Assembly: GCF_007859815.1 (NCBI RefSeq)
Contig: NZ_SJPH01000004.1
Coordinates: 429,400-493,399, forward strand
Length of the DNA stretch: 64,000 nucleotides
Source: Botrimarina hoheduenensis
GTDB lineage: Bacteria; Planctomycetota; Planctomycetia; Pirellulales; Lacipirellulaceae
Direction: 5' to 3'
Below, in pieces: positions 42,259 through 52,028 of this stretch (the first letter of the stretch is position 1; each line of letters begins with the position of its first letter). The translations under genes and the position numbers were made by a program. The notes beneath the pieces are model-generated. The model ran no database searches. It was not told where the DNA came from and saw only the letters and a program-made list of their open reading frames with translations.

Positions 42259-42957
42259 ATGCACAAGAAGTACCGCGGGTCCAATCGTGCGATTGCGAGC
42301 CTCGCCCTCTGCGCTCTTGCAACCCAGCCCGCCGCTCTCGCCGCCCCGCCACAACCGGCCATTCGTCAGGTGCAGATCGTTGATGAGGCGATGTGCTGTG
42401 CTGGCTGCGCTCGCAAGGTCTCGGGCCAGTTGTACGCCACGCGCGGCGTTCGCGAAGTGGGCGTCGACATGAAGTCCCGCACGTTGACGGTCTCACTGCC
42501 CGAACCAACGCCGGCGATGCTCGGGCAGCTCTGGCACGCCGTCGAGAAGGGGAACGGAACCCCGACGAAGCTGGTGACTGCTGAAGCGACGTACACGCTG
42601 GTCCGTCCAGAAAGTAATACGGCGGACCAGATAGCTTCGACCGATAGGCCGCTCGTGATCGCCATCGATAACCTGCATTGCCAAGGTTGCGCGAGCAAGA
42701 TCGCTGGACAGTTGTACGCGATCAAAGGGGTCACCAAGGTAAGCGTTGACCGGGAACGCGGCCTCTTGTTCGTGGAATCCAGCCGTGCCCCTCAGCTTTC
42801 ACCCTGGACCTTCATCGAAGCCGTGGCGAAGGCAAACGAGCGACCGCTCGCTGTTTCTGGCAGCCACGGAGAACTGTCCATCGAGTGGGTCACGGCGGCG
42901 GCTCCCAAGAGCCATCAACAAGCCCAACAACCTCGTACTGGAGGATTCCAACGATGA
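42259..42957 (+). CDS. Periplasmic protein with two HMA-type metal-binding domains
   Basis: 232 residues, ATG 42259. The signal peptide ends near residue 29 (ALAAPPQ). Domain 1 has MCCAGCARKVSGQLYATRGV and domain 2 has LHCQGCASKIAGQLYAIKGV, both with the CxxC of heavy-metal-associated domains; the two are internal duplicates about 95 residues apart. Cu(I)-type binding is likely. Being exported, it may pass metal to the exporter encoded just downstream. Its stop overlaps the next gene (ATGA). Confidence 0.75.
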   Translation: MHKKYRGSNRAIASLALCALATQPAALAAPPQPAIRQVQIVDEAMCCAGCARKVSGQLYATRGVREVGVDMKSRTLTVSLPEPTPAMLGQLWHAVEKGNGTPTKLVTAEATYTLVRPESNTADQIASTDRPLVIAIDNLHCQGCASKIAGQLYAIKGVTKVSVDRERGLLFVESSRAPQLSPWTFIEAVAKANERPLAVSGSHGELSIEWVTAAAPKSHQQAQQPRTGGFQR

Positions 42958-43502
42958 GAACGGCAACAACGAGAATTCGTTGCCTCGCCTTAGTGGCAAC
43001 CGTAAGCGGCGTAGCGCTTTCGATCGGCTGCGGGTCCGCCGCTGACTCGGCCGCTCTGGCGTTGAGTCCGGCGACAAGGATCAACGCGAGTCAATACAAG
43101 CTGGCCGAGGAGCCCGATGGAGCCATGGGCGTTATTGCCGCACGCGAGTCGGTCGAAGACGGCGCCCCGTTGGTGCTTGTCGGACGTATCGGCGGTGCGG
43201 CGAATCCTTGGATCGACGGCAGGGCGGCCTTCACGCTGCTCGACCCCTCGATGGCGGTCGTCGCGAAGGGGGAAGACACCGGAGAAACCGAGCTGTGCTT
43301 GGACGACTGCTGCGCCGTGGATCGACAGAACTGCACGACTCTCGTGAAGGTCGTTGATGCTCAGGGCAAACTCGTCTCAATGGACTCGCGAGAACTCTTG
43401 GACTTGAAAGAGTCTGACATGGTGGTGGTGAAAGGGACGGCTCAGAAAGACGAGGCGGGCAATTTCGTCATGCTCGCCACCGGTGTTTTCGTCCGCAACT
43501 GA
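42954..43502 (+). CDS. Lipoprotein of unknown function
   Basis: 182 residues from ATG 42954, signal peptide with lipobox ALSIGC (Cys about residue 25). The mature part has VGRIGGAANPWIDGRAAFTLLDPS and ETELCLDDCCAVDRQNCTTLVKVVD, a Cys-rich loop that could hold metal, and then a beta-rich OB-like pattern. It is coupled to the double-HMA gene upstream and the ABC permease downstream. Confidence 0.6.
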   Translation: MRTATTRIRCLALVATVSGVALSIGCGSAADSAALALSPATRINASQYKLAEEPDGAMGVIAARESVEDGAPLVLVGRIGGAANPWIDGRAAFTLLDPSMAVVAKGEDTGETELCLDDCCAVDRQNCTTLVKVVDAQGKLVSMDSRELLDLKESDMVVVKGTAQKDEAGNFVMLATGVFVRN

Positions 43503-43539
43503 ACCCGACGAACGACTGCACACGATCGGAAGGCTCCCT

Positions 43540-44709
43540 ATGCTTGGTCAAAAACTTCTCCCCTGGGATTACGGCGTGCGGAACCTGTTCCGCCGTCCGT
43601 CACGCAGCGCGCTGACACTGGGTGGGCTGACCATCGTGGTGCTGCTCGTGCTGGTCGTCGTCGGTTTCATCCGCGGCCTCGAGAAGTCGCTCGCCGCGAC
43701 TGGCAATCCTAACGTGGTGTTGGTCTACGCCCTCTCTTCGGGCGCCGACATCGAGAACTCGTCGATCCCGGGGCGGACCCCGGCACTGCTGTCGGCGAGC
43801 GTTGATGGCGTCCGGCGTCAGCACGGCGTGGAGTACGTTTCTCCCGAGCTGTACTTAGCGACACGCATTGCGACCGCTGGCATGACCGAACCGGGGATGG
43901 GCTTGGTGCGGGGAGTGACAACGACGGCCCCGCTGGTCCGAGGCCAAGTGCAGTTGGTCGAAGGAACTTGGCCTCAGCGTGGTGAAGTGATGGTCGGTCG
44001 CTTAGCCCACTCGAAGCTCAGCGCTACGAAAGAAGACCTCGCCGTCGGCAATCAGATCACGTTCGACGGCGAAAGTTGGACCATCAGTGGCGTCTTCAAC
44101 GCGGCCGGATCGGCGTTCGAGTCCGAGATCTGGGCGCCGCTAGAAGAGCTGCAGACCGTGCTCAAACGACAAGACCTGAGCCTAGTCGCTGTCAGCATGG
44201 AATCGACGGACGGCGTGGCGGATGTCGATCTTTTCTGCCGCGAGCGGATTGACCTAGAACTCAAAGCCGTTGCTGAGAGCTCGTACTACGCTTCGATGCA
44301 AAAGCACTACAAGCCGGTCCGGATGCTGGGATGGGTCGTAGTCGCTTTGGTAGCCGGCTCGGGAGTCTTCGCGGGACTCAACACCATGTACGGCGCGGTG
44401 GTGGGCCGGATACGCGAATTGGCGACCCTCCAGGCGCTTGGCTTCCGTCGCCGCGCCATCCTGCTGACGCTAGTTCAAGAAGCAACGCTCTTGGCTTGTG
44501 CGGCGGCCATCGTGGCTTGCGTCGTCGGTATCTGGCTGGTCGATGGGATGGCGGTCCGCTTCACGATGGGGGCGTTCATGCTGTCGGTCGACAGCGTCGG
44601 CATCGCGGTAGCCTGCGGCGTCGCAGCGCTATTAGGAGTAGTCGGCGCGCTCCCCCCCGCGATCAAGGCGATGCGGCTCCCGGTGGTCGAAGCCATCAAG
44701 TCAATTTGA
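43540..44709 (+). CDS. MacB/FtsX-type ABC permease (first)
   Basis: 389 residues from ATG 43540 (MLGQKLLPWDYGVRNLFRRP). Helix 1 at about 25-45, a periplasmic domain (about 50-270), then three C-terminal helices (VVVALVAGSGVFAGLNTM, ATLLACAAAIVACVVGIW, GIAVACGVAALLGVVGAL), with the FtsX motif RIRELATLQALGFRRRAIL. It forms a mechanotransmitting exporter with the ATPase at 46444 and possibly the second permease at 47157. Confidence 0.8.
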   Translation: MLGQKLLPWDYGVRNLFRRPSRSALTLGGLTIVVLLVLVVVGFIRGLEKSLAATGNPNVVLVYALSSGADIENSSIPGRTPALLSASVDGVRRQHGVEYVSPELYLATRIATAGMTEPGMGLVRGVTTTAPLVRGQVQLVEGTWPQRGEVMVGRLAHSKLSATKEDLAVGNQITFDGESWTISGVFNAAGSAFESEIWAPLEELQTVLKRQDLSLVAVSMESTDGVADVDLFCRERIDLELKAVAESSYYASMQKHYKPVRMLGWVVVALVAGSGVFAGLNTMYGAVVGRIRELATLQALGFRRRAILLTLVQEATLLACAAAIVACVVGIWLVDGMAVRFTMGAFMLSVDSVGIAVACGVAALLGVVGALPPAIKAMRLPVVEAIKSI

Positions 44710-44753
44710 TCAACCGCACCGAAGTGCGGCGATTTTGATAGGGAATGCGAACG

Positions 44754-46394
44754 ATGTCCGAAAAGTCGTCTCAACTCGACCTCAGCCAACTCGCGGTTGA
44801 TCGCGGTGGGCCGGCGAATCGCCCATCCAAGAAGCCTAGGCGTGGTTGGCTTACAAGGTACGTGCTGCCTGTCGGTATCTTGGCAGGCTTCGTGGGCCTG
44901 TTTGGCTGGGCCGCGAGAGACAGTTTCTTACCCGCTCAATTGATCACCACGACTCCAGTGGTTGTAAGTCGCGCCGAGATCAAGCAGGAAGGGACACCGC
45001 TTTTCCAGGCAGCCGGGTGGATCGAACCACGGCCGACTCCGACCCTCGTGTCGGCGTTGGCGGCGGGCGTTGTCGCCGAGATGTATGTCATCGAAGGCCA
45101 GCACGTCGAGCAAGGCGAACCGGTCGCACGACTGATCGACGCCGACGCCCGATTGGCTCTGGCCGAGGCCCGAGCCGCCCACGCACTACAAGAGGCGGAG
45201 GTGAGTCGTGCCGAGGCGACTCTGGCGGCGGCCAAGACGAATTTCGCTCAACCGACTGAGTTGAAAGCGACTCTGGCTGAGGCCGGAGCGAGGCTCCACG
45301 AGACCGAGGTGGCCATCAGCAATCTGCCCTTCAAGATTGAGACAGCGAAGTCGCAGCTGCATCTTGCGAAGGAGAGTGCGCAACGGAAGAAGATGGCAGG
45401 ACAAGCCATCTCGGGCAGGGTCTTGCGCGAGGCGATCGCAGAACTTTCCGCCGCCGAGAATACGGTTGCCGAACTGATCGCACGCGAGCCCAAATTGACG
45501 GCGCAAGCAGGTTCTCTCAGAGAGAAGCGAGACGCCTTGGCGCAACAGCTCCGCCTGCTGACCAATGAGACCCGGGCGGTCGCGGAGGCCGAGGCCAATC
45601 TTGCCGCCGAGAGAGCCAGGCTCGATCAGACGCGGCTACGCGTCGAAGTGGCCGAATTGACGCTGGAACGAATGGTGGTGAGGTCCCCGATCGACGGGTG
45701 CGTGCTGAGTCTCGACGCCCGCCCGGGGCAGTGGCTCTCTGGTGCAGCGACTCCGCATGGCGCCAATGGGGGAGGCAGCAGCGGCACCAGCGCCGTTGTC
45801 GGGCTCTACGACCCGCAGCGACTGCAAGTCAGGGTGGACGTCCGGCTTGAAGACGTGCCGCAGGTGCTCATCGGGCAGTCGACGCTCATCGAGACCGCCG
45901 CGTTGGCTGCGCCAATCGATGGCGAGGTGATCTCGGTCACGACGTCTGCTGACATCCAGAAGAACACGTTGCAAGTAAAGGTTGCCGTCAACAACCCGCC
46001 GGCGGTCATCAAGCCCGAGATGCTGGGCAAAGTGACTTTCCTGGCCCCCCCCTCGCCCGTCGAGGAAGGCGAGCCGAGCGAGTCGCCGCTTAAGCTCTTT
46101 GTCCCGCAGTCGCTGGTGGCCACGGGCGAGGGCGGCGGGACCGTTTGGATCGTCGATTTGACCAACAAAGTGGCGCGGCGACGGACCGTGGAAGTGGGCC
46201 GTGGCGCCACCGACGGCGGCCTCGTTCAGATCACCAGCGGACTGCAACCAACCGACAAGCTGATCGTCGCCGGAAGAGAGTCGGTCATCGACGGGACGCG
46301 TATCCGCGTTTCGGGCGAGGATCGCACTCTGGTGGATGGCGGCTTCGGCGCTCGAACCCGTCTACCTGAAGCACGCACCGCCCGAGCCTTGTAG
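44754..46394 (+). CDS. MacA/HlyD-type periplasmic adaptor
   Basis: 546 residues from ATG 44754 (an ATG at 44745 is too near the ribosome site). One helix (about 30-50, YVLPVGILAGFVGLFGWAA), a biotinyl-lipoyl half (VVAEMYVIEGQHVEQGEPVARL), a long helical hairpin (residues 110-280), the second lipoyl half (MVVRSPIDGCVLSLDARPGQW) and a beta-barrel. The adaptor links the ABC permeases to an outer-membrane channel, likely the TolC-type protein at 48375. It lies between permease and ATPase genes. Confidence 0.85.
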   Translation: MSEKSSQLDLSQLAVDRGGPANRPSKKPRRGWLTRYVLPVGILAGFVGLFGWAARDSFLPAQLITTTPVVVSRAEIKQEGTPLFQAAGWIEPRPTPTLVSALAAGVVAEMYVIEGQHVEQGEPVARLIDADARLALAEARAAHALQEAEVSRAEATLAAAKTNFAQPTELKATLAEAGARLHETEVAISNLPFKIETAKSQLHLAKESAQRKKMAGQAISGRVLREAIAELSAAENTVAELIAREPKLTAQAGSLREKRDALAQQLRLLTNETRAVAEAEANLAAERARLDQTRLRVEVAELTLERMVVRSPIDGCVLSLDARPGQWLSGAATPHGANGGGSSGTSAVVGLYDPQRLQVRVDVRLEDVPQVLIGQSTLIETAALAAPIDGEVISVTTSADIQKNTLQVKVAVNNPPAVIKPEMLGKVTFLAPPSPVEEGEPSESPLKLFVPQSLVATGEGGGTVWIVDLTNKVARRRTVEVGRGATDGGLVQITSGLQPTDKLIVAGRESVIDGTRIRVSGEDRTLVDGGFGARTRLPEARTARAL

Positions 46395-46443
46395 GAAACG
46401 ACCCCCCCAACGGTCAGCCTAACTTTCGAAAGCAGGTCCAAAG

Positions 46444-47154
46444 ATGTCCCTTGTCGAAGTCTCCAACGTGACCAAAGAGTACGCCAACGGCGAGGAGACA
46501 ATCCGCCCGCTGGATGGGGTCAGCCTCACGATCGAACAAGGCGACTACGTCTCTCTGATGGGCGCTAGCGGTTCGGGCAAGAGCACGCTGCTGAACCTGA
46601 TCGCGGGGATCGACCGCGCGACCTCCGGAGAGATCGTCGTCGCCGACACCGACATCACGAAGCTCTCACGAGGCAAACTGGCGGACTGGCGGGCGGCGCA
46701 TATCGGGTACATCTTCCAGACGCACAACCTGATTCCCGTGCTGACGGCTTACGAGAACGTCGAGCTGCCGCTCTTGCTGCTGCCGATGTCCGCTGCGGAG
46801 CGTCGCAAGCGGGTCGAGATCGCTTTGGAGGCCGTTGACCTCACGTCGCGAGCCACGCATTACCCGCGTCAAATGTCGGGCGGCCAGGAACAACGGGTTG
46901 GCATCGCAAGGGCTATCGTCGCCAACCCGACCGTCGTGGTTGCCGACGAGCCGACCGGCAGCCTCGACGACGAAACAACCGAACAGATCCTGCAGTTGCT
47001 TGAGCGAGTGAACAACGAACTCGGCATGACCCTCCTGATGGTGACGCACGACGCCGACGCCGGTTCGCGGGCGAAGCGGCGAATCCGCCTGGAACGAAGC
47101 CGCCTCATTGAGAACGGCAAAGAGCTGCAAACCGCTACCCTACGGACCGCGTAA
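46444..47154 (+). CDS. ABC transporter ATPase (MacB/LolD type)
   Basis: 236 residues, ATG 46444. Walker [11 protein letters not shown]-loop FQTHNL, signature SGGQEQR, Walker [13 protein letters not shown] and switch His MVTHD. The sequence [15 protein letters not shown] is typical of the LolD/MacB/FtsE group. It ends 2 bp before the second permease gene. Confidence 0.9.
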   Translation: MSLVEVSNVTKEYANGEETIRPLDGVSLTIEQGDYVSLMGASGSGKSTLLNLIAGIDRATSGEIVVADTDITKLSRGKLADWRAAHIGYIFQTHNLIPVLTAYENVELPLLLLPMSAAERRKRVEIALEAVDLTSRATHYPRQMSGGQEQRVGIARAIVANPTVVVADEPTGSLDDETTEQILQLLERVNNELGMTLLMVTHDADAGSRAKRRIRLERSRLIENGKELQTATLRTA

Positions 47155-47156
47155 CC

Positions 47157-48299
47157 ATGCACAAGTTCATCCCCTACGTCTTCAAGAGCCTGTGGCGTCA
47201 CCGCGCTCGGACGCTGCTAACCGTGAGCGGCACGGCCGTGGCGTTGCTCGTTTTCTGCTTCATCGGGGCGGTGCAGCAGGGTCTTCTCGCGCTGACCTCC
47301 GGCGACGACGCCGGGCGGACTTTGATCGTCTTCCAAGAGAACCGCTTCTGCCCCCAGAGCAGCCGGCTGCCGCAGGACTACGCTGGTGACATCAAGAAGC
47401 TGTCTGGCGTGGCGGATGTGGTCCCGATCAAGGTCTTTACGAACAACTGTCGGGCGAGCCTCGACGCCATCGTCTTCCAGGGCATGGAACCCGAGAAGCT
47501 AAGAGCGTGGCGCGACCTCGACCTCCGGTCGGGGGACTGGGCGTCGTTCAGCACACAAGACGACGCGGCCCTGGTGGGCGCCGATGTCGCCAGTCGACGC
47601 GGATTGAGCGTCGGTGACAAGTTCACGATCGGTGACGTGTCGGTCGTGGTGCGGGGTGTTTTCCAGTCCGCGACGGCGGCGCAGAACAACCTCATCTTCA
47701 CCCAACTCGAGTTCTTGCAACGAGCACGCGGTGCGAGCGACGTGGGGACCGTTACCCAGCTAGAGGTCCACCTCAACGACACGGCCGACCCGGAGACAAT
47801 CGCGAAGCAGATCGACCAAGCGTTTCGCGCCGGCCCGGTGGGGACGACAACCCGCACCAAGGGGATGTTTCAAGCGGATACGCTGGCCGACTTGGCCGAG
47901 CTGATCGGCTTCGTCCACTGGCTCGGGTACGCCTGCGTGGGCCTGGTGCTGTCGCTCGTCGCGACCACGACGGTCATGGCGGTGCAGGACCGCATCAAGG
48001 AACACGCGGTCCTTCAGACGGTTGGCCTCCGCCCCCTGCGGGTCTTCGGCTTGGTGCTGACCGAAAGTCTTCTGCTGAGCACCTTGGGCGGCGTCCTGGG
48101 AGTCGTCGGCAGCATGCTGCTGCTCTCGTTGACGGGCATGTCTATCGCTGCCGAAGGGGTCACGATCGCGTTCGAGCCATCGCTTGCGCTAGCCATCCAG
48201 GGTGTCTCGGTGGCCGTCGTCGTTGGCGTTCTTGCCGGCGTCGCGCCCGGCTGGCAGGCTTCTCGCACAGAAATTGTCTCGGCACTGAGGCACGCCTAG
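47157..48299 (+). CDS. MacB/FtsX-type ABC permease (second)
   Basis: 380 residues, ATG 47157. A helix at about 18-40 ([18 protein letters not shown]), a periplasmic domain, and three C-terminal helices with [23 protein letters not shown], the FtsX motif. The first permease has the same build, so the exporter may be a heterodimer, unlike classical MacB, where permease and ATPase are one chain. Two Cys (RFCPQSS, NNCRAS) lie in the periplasmic domain. Confidence 0.8.
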   Translation: MHKFIPYVFKSLWRHRARTLLTVSGTAVALLVFCFIGAVQQGLLALTSGDDAGRTLIVFQENRFCPQSSRLPQDYAGDIKKLSGVADVVPIKVFTNNCRASLDAIVFQGMEPEKLRAWRDLDLRSGDWASFSTQDDAALVGADVASRRGLSVGDKFTIGDVSVVVRGVFQSATAAQNNLIFTQLEFLQRARGASDVGTVTQLEVHLNDTADPETIAKQIDQAFRAGPVGTTTRTKGMFQADTLADLAELIGFVHWLGYACVGLVLSLVATTTVMAVQDRIKEHAVLQTVGLRPLRVFGLVLTESLLLSTLGGVLGVVGSMLLLSLTGMSIAAEGVTIAFEPSLALAIQGVSVAVVVGVLAGVAPGWQASRTEIVSALRHA

Positions 48300-48374
48300 T
48301 CAGCCCGTTCACGCCAGCAGCGTAATTAGTCGATAAACGAAAGTACAATCTCGGCAAGAGAGGCAAGGAAGCCA

Positions 48375-49808
48375 ATGGATATCCGTACTATAACGGCCTG
48401 GACTTTACCGCTCTTGCTAGCGGTTGGTTGCGCGGCGGGTCCGCACCAAGTCGCCACCACACCCGACTCGTCTGTGCTTGCGAATGAGCCTGAACCAGAA
48501 CCGATTCAACAAGTAGACTACGAACAACTGACAGACGTCGAGCTTGTCCAACCGGGTGAGGTTATCGAAGGGCGATTGGAAAGCAGTCCGACGACTGACG
48601 TGGAAGTGCTTCCGGGTTACTTGGTCGCCGATGCAAATGGATTGACTCTCACTGCGCTTGAACAGATGGCGTTTTCAAGCAACCCGGCGATTTCCCAGTC
48701 GGAAGCACGGGTTCGGGCGCTCCGCGGAAAGTGGGTCCAAGCCGGCCTGCCACCCAACCCCACAACAGGCTACACCGGTGGCGAGATCGGTAACGATGGC
48801 AGCGCGGGCCAGAACGGCATGTATGTGGGGCAGAGCTTCATTACCGCACACAAGTTGCGGCGGGACCGCGCCGTGGTTGCCGCCGAGATCGACAAGGCGG
48901 AGCAGGATCTTATCTCGGCCCGGCGGCGCGTACAAACCGACGTGCAGCGGGCCTACTACGAGGCCCTGCTTGCGCAGAAAAGAGTCGAGCTGGCTGAAGA
49001 GTTGGGACGCATCAGCGATGAAGCGGTCACCTCCTCGCAGTCGCTAGTCGAGGCGCAGGAGATCCCTGTAGCGGGGCTGTTGCAGACTGAGGTTCAGCAA
49101 CAGAACGCGAAGGTCTTGCTTCGTACCTCGGAGAACGGGCGGGAACGGGCGTGGCGGAGGCTGACGGCGGTGGTCGGCGGCGCCGATTTGCCGGTCCAAC
49201 CCCTCGCCGGCGATGTCCGTCAGCGACCCGCTTTGCTCGAATGGACCAACCAGCTCGCGCGGCTGCAGTCACAAAGCCCCGAGATCGCTGGGGCGCTGGC
49301 GAACGTCGAACGATCTCGAAGAGCGCTGGATCGTGCAAGCGTTGAGGCCGTGCCCGACATCAGCACACAGTTCAGCGTCCAATACGACGATGGGACGGGT
49401 GACACCATCGCAGGCGTCCAGGTTGGCATGCCCATCCCGCTCTGGAACCGTAACCAGGGGGGCATCCGTCAGGCGCAAGCCGAAGTTACCGAAGCGGTTC
49501 GCAACGTCGCGCGGGTCGAACTCGATCTCAATCAACGGCTAGCCGATGTCTTCCAGCAGTACGCCGACGCCCAGGCAACCGCCGAGACCTACGGAAACGA
49601 CATTCTCCCCCGCTCCCAACGGACGCTTGACCTCATCCAGAAAGGTTATCAGCAGGGGGAAGTCGGCTACCTCGACCTACTAACCGCGCAGCAGACCTTC
49701 TCGCAGACGAACCTCGCCTACTTGGACGCCGTAGGGAATCTCTGGCAGAGCTACGTACAGATCGAAGGCCTGTTGCTCGAAGGGAGTCTCAGCCAGGGAA
49801 CCGACTAG
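48375..49808 (+). CDS. TolC/CusC-type outer-membrane efflux lipoprotein
   Basis: 477 residues, ATG 48375. Lipobox LAVGC (Cys about residue 19) and a Pro/Glu-rich start. The core is two repeats of the outer-membrane efflux fold: ALEQMAFSSNPAISQSEARVRAL, VQTDVQRAYYEALLAQKRVELAEELGRI, then MPIPLWNRNQGGIRQAQAEVTEA and QGEVGYLDLLTAQQTFSQTNLAYLDA. It is the outer-membrane exit of an efflux system, between the ABC exporter and the RND genes. Confidence 0.85.
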   Translation: MDIRTITAWTLPLLLAVGCAAGPHQVATTPDSSVLANEPEPEPIQQVDYEQLTDVELVQPGEVIEGRLESSPTTDVEVLPGYLVADANGLTLTALEQMAFSSNPAISQSEARVRALRGKWVQAGLPPNPTTGYTGGEIGNDGSAGQNGMYVGQSFITAHKLRRDRAVVAAEIDKAEQDLISARRRVQTDVQRAYYEALLAQKRVELAEELGRISDEAVTSSQSLVEAQEIPVAGLLQTEVQQQNAKVLLRTSENGRERAWRRLTAVVGGADLPVQPLAGDVRQRPALLEWTNQLARLQSQSPEIAGALANVERSRRALDRASVEAVPDISTQFSVQYDDGTGDTIAGVQVGMPIPLWNRNQGGIRQAQAEVTEAVRNVARVELDLNQRLADVFQQYADAQATAETYGNDILPRSQRTLDLIQKGYQQGEVGYLDLLTAQQTFSQTNLAYLDAVGNLWQSYVQIEGLLLEGSLSQGTD

Positions 49809-49980
49809 CTTGTCTATCAGTCGCTTGCGAGAAGAGAAACTCGTTTGGGAGGTGTCCGCTGGCTTTGGCTTTGTGGGCGCGCTCCTAGGGCTTCGCGAGC
49901 CAACCGGCAGACCGGACTAGCCTCGCCAAGGCAGGCAGAATAGAGTACTTAGCTGTTTCTCCACCGCTCGGATTCGTTAA

Positions 49981-50454
49981 ACCGTGAACCGACCGCTCCA
50001 CAGCCTGCTAGCGCTCGCCATTCTGGGCCACGGCCTATTCGGCTGTTGCGCGCACGAGTCCCACGCGGGCTCGGCGTCGGGTTGTGACCATTCGGCGGCG
50101 TCCGACGATCCAAGCAGTCATCGCCACGATCGGCATCACGGGACGTATGACGAGCACTTGCACGCCGAGCACGCGGCAGACCTTGCCGAGGGAGCGTGCG
50201 AGCAGGAACAAGTACCCGACGCTCCGCACGAGTGCGGACACGAGAGTTGCCACTGGATCGTCGGCGAGGTCGACACCGTCGATCTTTCGTTGGGGGTCTT
50301 TTCCCCGTGTTTTGCGTCTACCGTCTATGGCACCCTAAGCCTTCCGCGTGGGGGCTGCGATCGGCATGCCTCCCGAAGCTGCGATAGATGGGATGCGTTG
50401 ACGCCTGCGCCACCGGTGCGTTCGCACCTTGCCTTGCTTGTCCTCTTGATCTGA
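49981..50454 (+). CDS. Secreted His/Cys-rich small protein
   Basis: 157 residues. GTG at 49981 gives VNRPLHSLLALAILGHGLFG; I see no better ATG. Signal peptide to about residue 20, then many His (SSHRHDRHHGTYDEHLHAEH) and Cys (CCAHES, ECGHESCHW). The C-terminus ends in a run of hydrophobic residues (RSHLALLVLLI), as in the protein at 41580-42059, suggesting one family. It is probably a periplasmic metal-binding companion of the RND exporter downstream. Confidence 0.5.
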   Translation, partial: TVNRPLHSLLALAILGHGLFGCCAHESHAGSASGCDHSAASDDPSSHRHDRHHGTYDEHLHAEHAADLAEGACEQEQVPDAPHECGHESCHWIVGEVDTVDLSLGVFSPCFASTVYGTLSLPRGGCDRHASRSCDRWDALTPAPPVRSHLALLVLLI

Positions 50455-50618
50455 ACAACTTCAGGACACTTTCTAGCCGCCTCTTGTGAGCGAGAAAGTC
50501 GGTCTCTGATTCTCTGAGTTGTTCCCCCTCCGATCGTCTTGTCGGGGGCGCTTCCCTCGCCTTCGTATCACACCGATACGCACCTTCGTGCGTCATCTCG
50601 GTCCGCGGAGATAGGTCT

Positions 50619-52007
50619 ATGTCCAATCGCCCTCGCCCCGCTCGACTTACCCGTGTCGCTCTGATTACTGGCGCTTTGCTAGCGATCGGCGCCACGGCCT
50701 ACGTCACGACCAACTATTGGTTGCCCTACGTGGGGTCATTCGTCCCCAAGGAAGACCAAGTCGCCGGCGCTCCGGCCGACGATCCGCACGCGGGCCACGA
50801 CCACGAAGGGCACACCGAGGCGGCCTCGATCGAGCTTAGCGACAAGGGTCTCAAGAACATTGGCTATGTCCCGTTGGTGATCCAGCCGACCGAGTACGCT
50901 CGCACGCTATCGCTTCCCGCGATTGTGGTCGAACGCCCGGGACGGTCTCAGAAGCACGTCACCGCCCCATTCACTGGGCTGGTTACCGACATCTACGCGG
51001 TCAATGGCGAGGCCGTTGGTCCAAATGAGCCCTTGTTTGAGATGAAGCTGACACACGAGGAACTCGTCACAGCTCAGACCGACTACCTGCAAACCCAGGC
51101 GAATCTGGAGGTGGTCAACCGAGAGCTCGCCCGCCTGCAAGGGCTTGGGAAGGGGGTCATAGCTGGCAAGCGAATCCTGGAGCAACAGTACGAGAAGCAG
51201 AGGCTAGAGTCCGCCTTGATGGCGGGAGAACAGGCGCTGCTGCTCCACGGACTCGCACAAGAGCAAGTAGACGACATACGGAAAACGCAGCAGTTGTTCC
51301 GCAGCATCACGGTCTTCTCTCCGGAACACCGTCACAGCGACGAGGCTTGCGAAGGCCCCCACCTGTTCACGGTCCAGCGACTCGGGATCGCCGAGGGCGA
51401 GCAAATCGAGGTGGGACGCGAGCTTGCCGTGCTCGCTGATCACTGCGCCTTGCACGTCGAGGCGACTGCTTTTGAAGACGACGCGGCCGCCATTCGTTCC
51501 GCCGCCCGGGAAGACCGGAGCGTGACCGCGCGACTGCTGCAGTCCGATTCGGAGGAAGACATCGTCCAGGGCCTCGAAGTCCTCTATGTGGCGGATCAGA
51601 TCGACCCACAGTCTCGGGCCTTGAAGGTCTTCTTCCGCTTGCCGAATCAGGTGGCCTACGAGAAATCGCTTCCAGGTGGGAAGCGGTTCCTCGAATGGCG
51701 TTTCAAGCCGGGCCAACGCTTGCAGGTCAGCATCCCCGTTGAGACATGGGACGACCAGCTGGTCGTCTTAACAACCGCTGTCGTGGATGAGGGGGGAGAG
51801 TCCTACGTCTACCGGCAGAACGGCGATCACTTCGATCAGGTGCCGGTGCATGTGGTCCATCGTGACCAGAACGCGATCGTGATCGCCAACGACGGCGCTC
51901 TCTTCCCCGGCGACGTGGTTGCCGGGCAAGGCGCCTTCCAGATGCATCTCGCCCTGAAGAATCAAGCGGGCGGCGGGGTCGATCCGCACGCGGGTCACAA
52001 CCACTAA
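50619..52007 (+). CDS. CusB/CzcB-type RND periplasmic adaptor
   Basis: 462 residues, ATG 50619. A helix at 13-30 (VALITGALLAIGATAYVT), a His motif DPHAGHDHEGH near residue 50 and a similar DPHAGHNH at the C-terminal end. Between them lie the lipoyl half (VTAPFTGLVTDIYAVNGEAVGPNEPLFEM), a helical hairpin and the barrel/MP domains. The His motifs at both ends may sense or pass metal ions to the pump. It is 21 bp upstream of the RND gene. Confidence 0.85.
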   Translation: MSNRPRPARLTRVALITGALLAIGATAYVTTNYWLPYVGSFVPKEDQVAGAPADDPHAGHDHEGHTEAASIELSDKGLKNIGYVPLVIQPTEYARTLSLPAIVVERPGRSQKHVTAPFTGLVTDIYAVNGEAVGPNEPLFEMKLTHEELVTAQTDYLQTQANLEVVNRELARLQGLGKGVIAGKRILEQQYEKQRLESALMAGEQALLLHGLAQEQVDDIRKTQQLFRSITVFSPEHRHSDEACEGPHLFTVQRLGIAEGEQIEVGRELAVLADHCALHVEATAFEDDAAAIRSAAREDRSVTARLLQSDSEEDIVQGLEVLYVADQIDPQSRALKVFFRLPNQVAYEKSLPGGKRFLEWRFKPGQRLQVSIPVETWDDQLVVLTTAVVDEGGESYVYRQNGDHFDQVPVHVVHRDQNAIVIANDGALFPGDVVAGQGAFQMHLALKNQAGGGVDPHAGHNH

Positions 52008-52028
52008 GAGCAGCGAAGGAATCTTACT

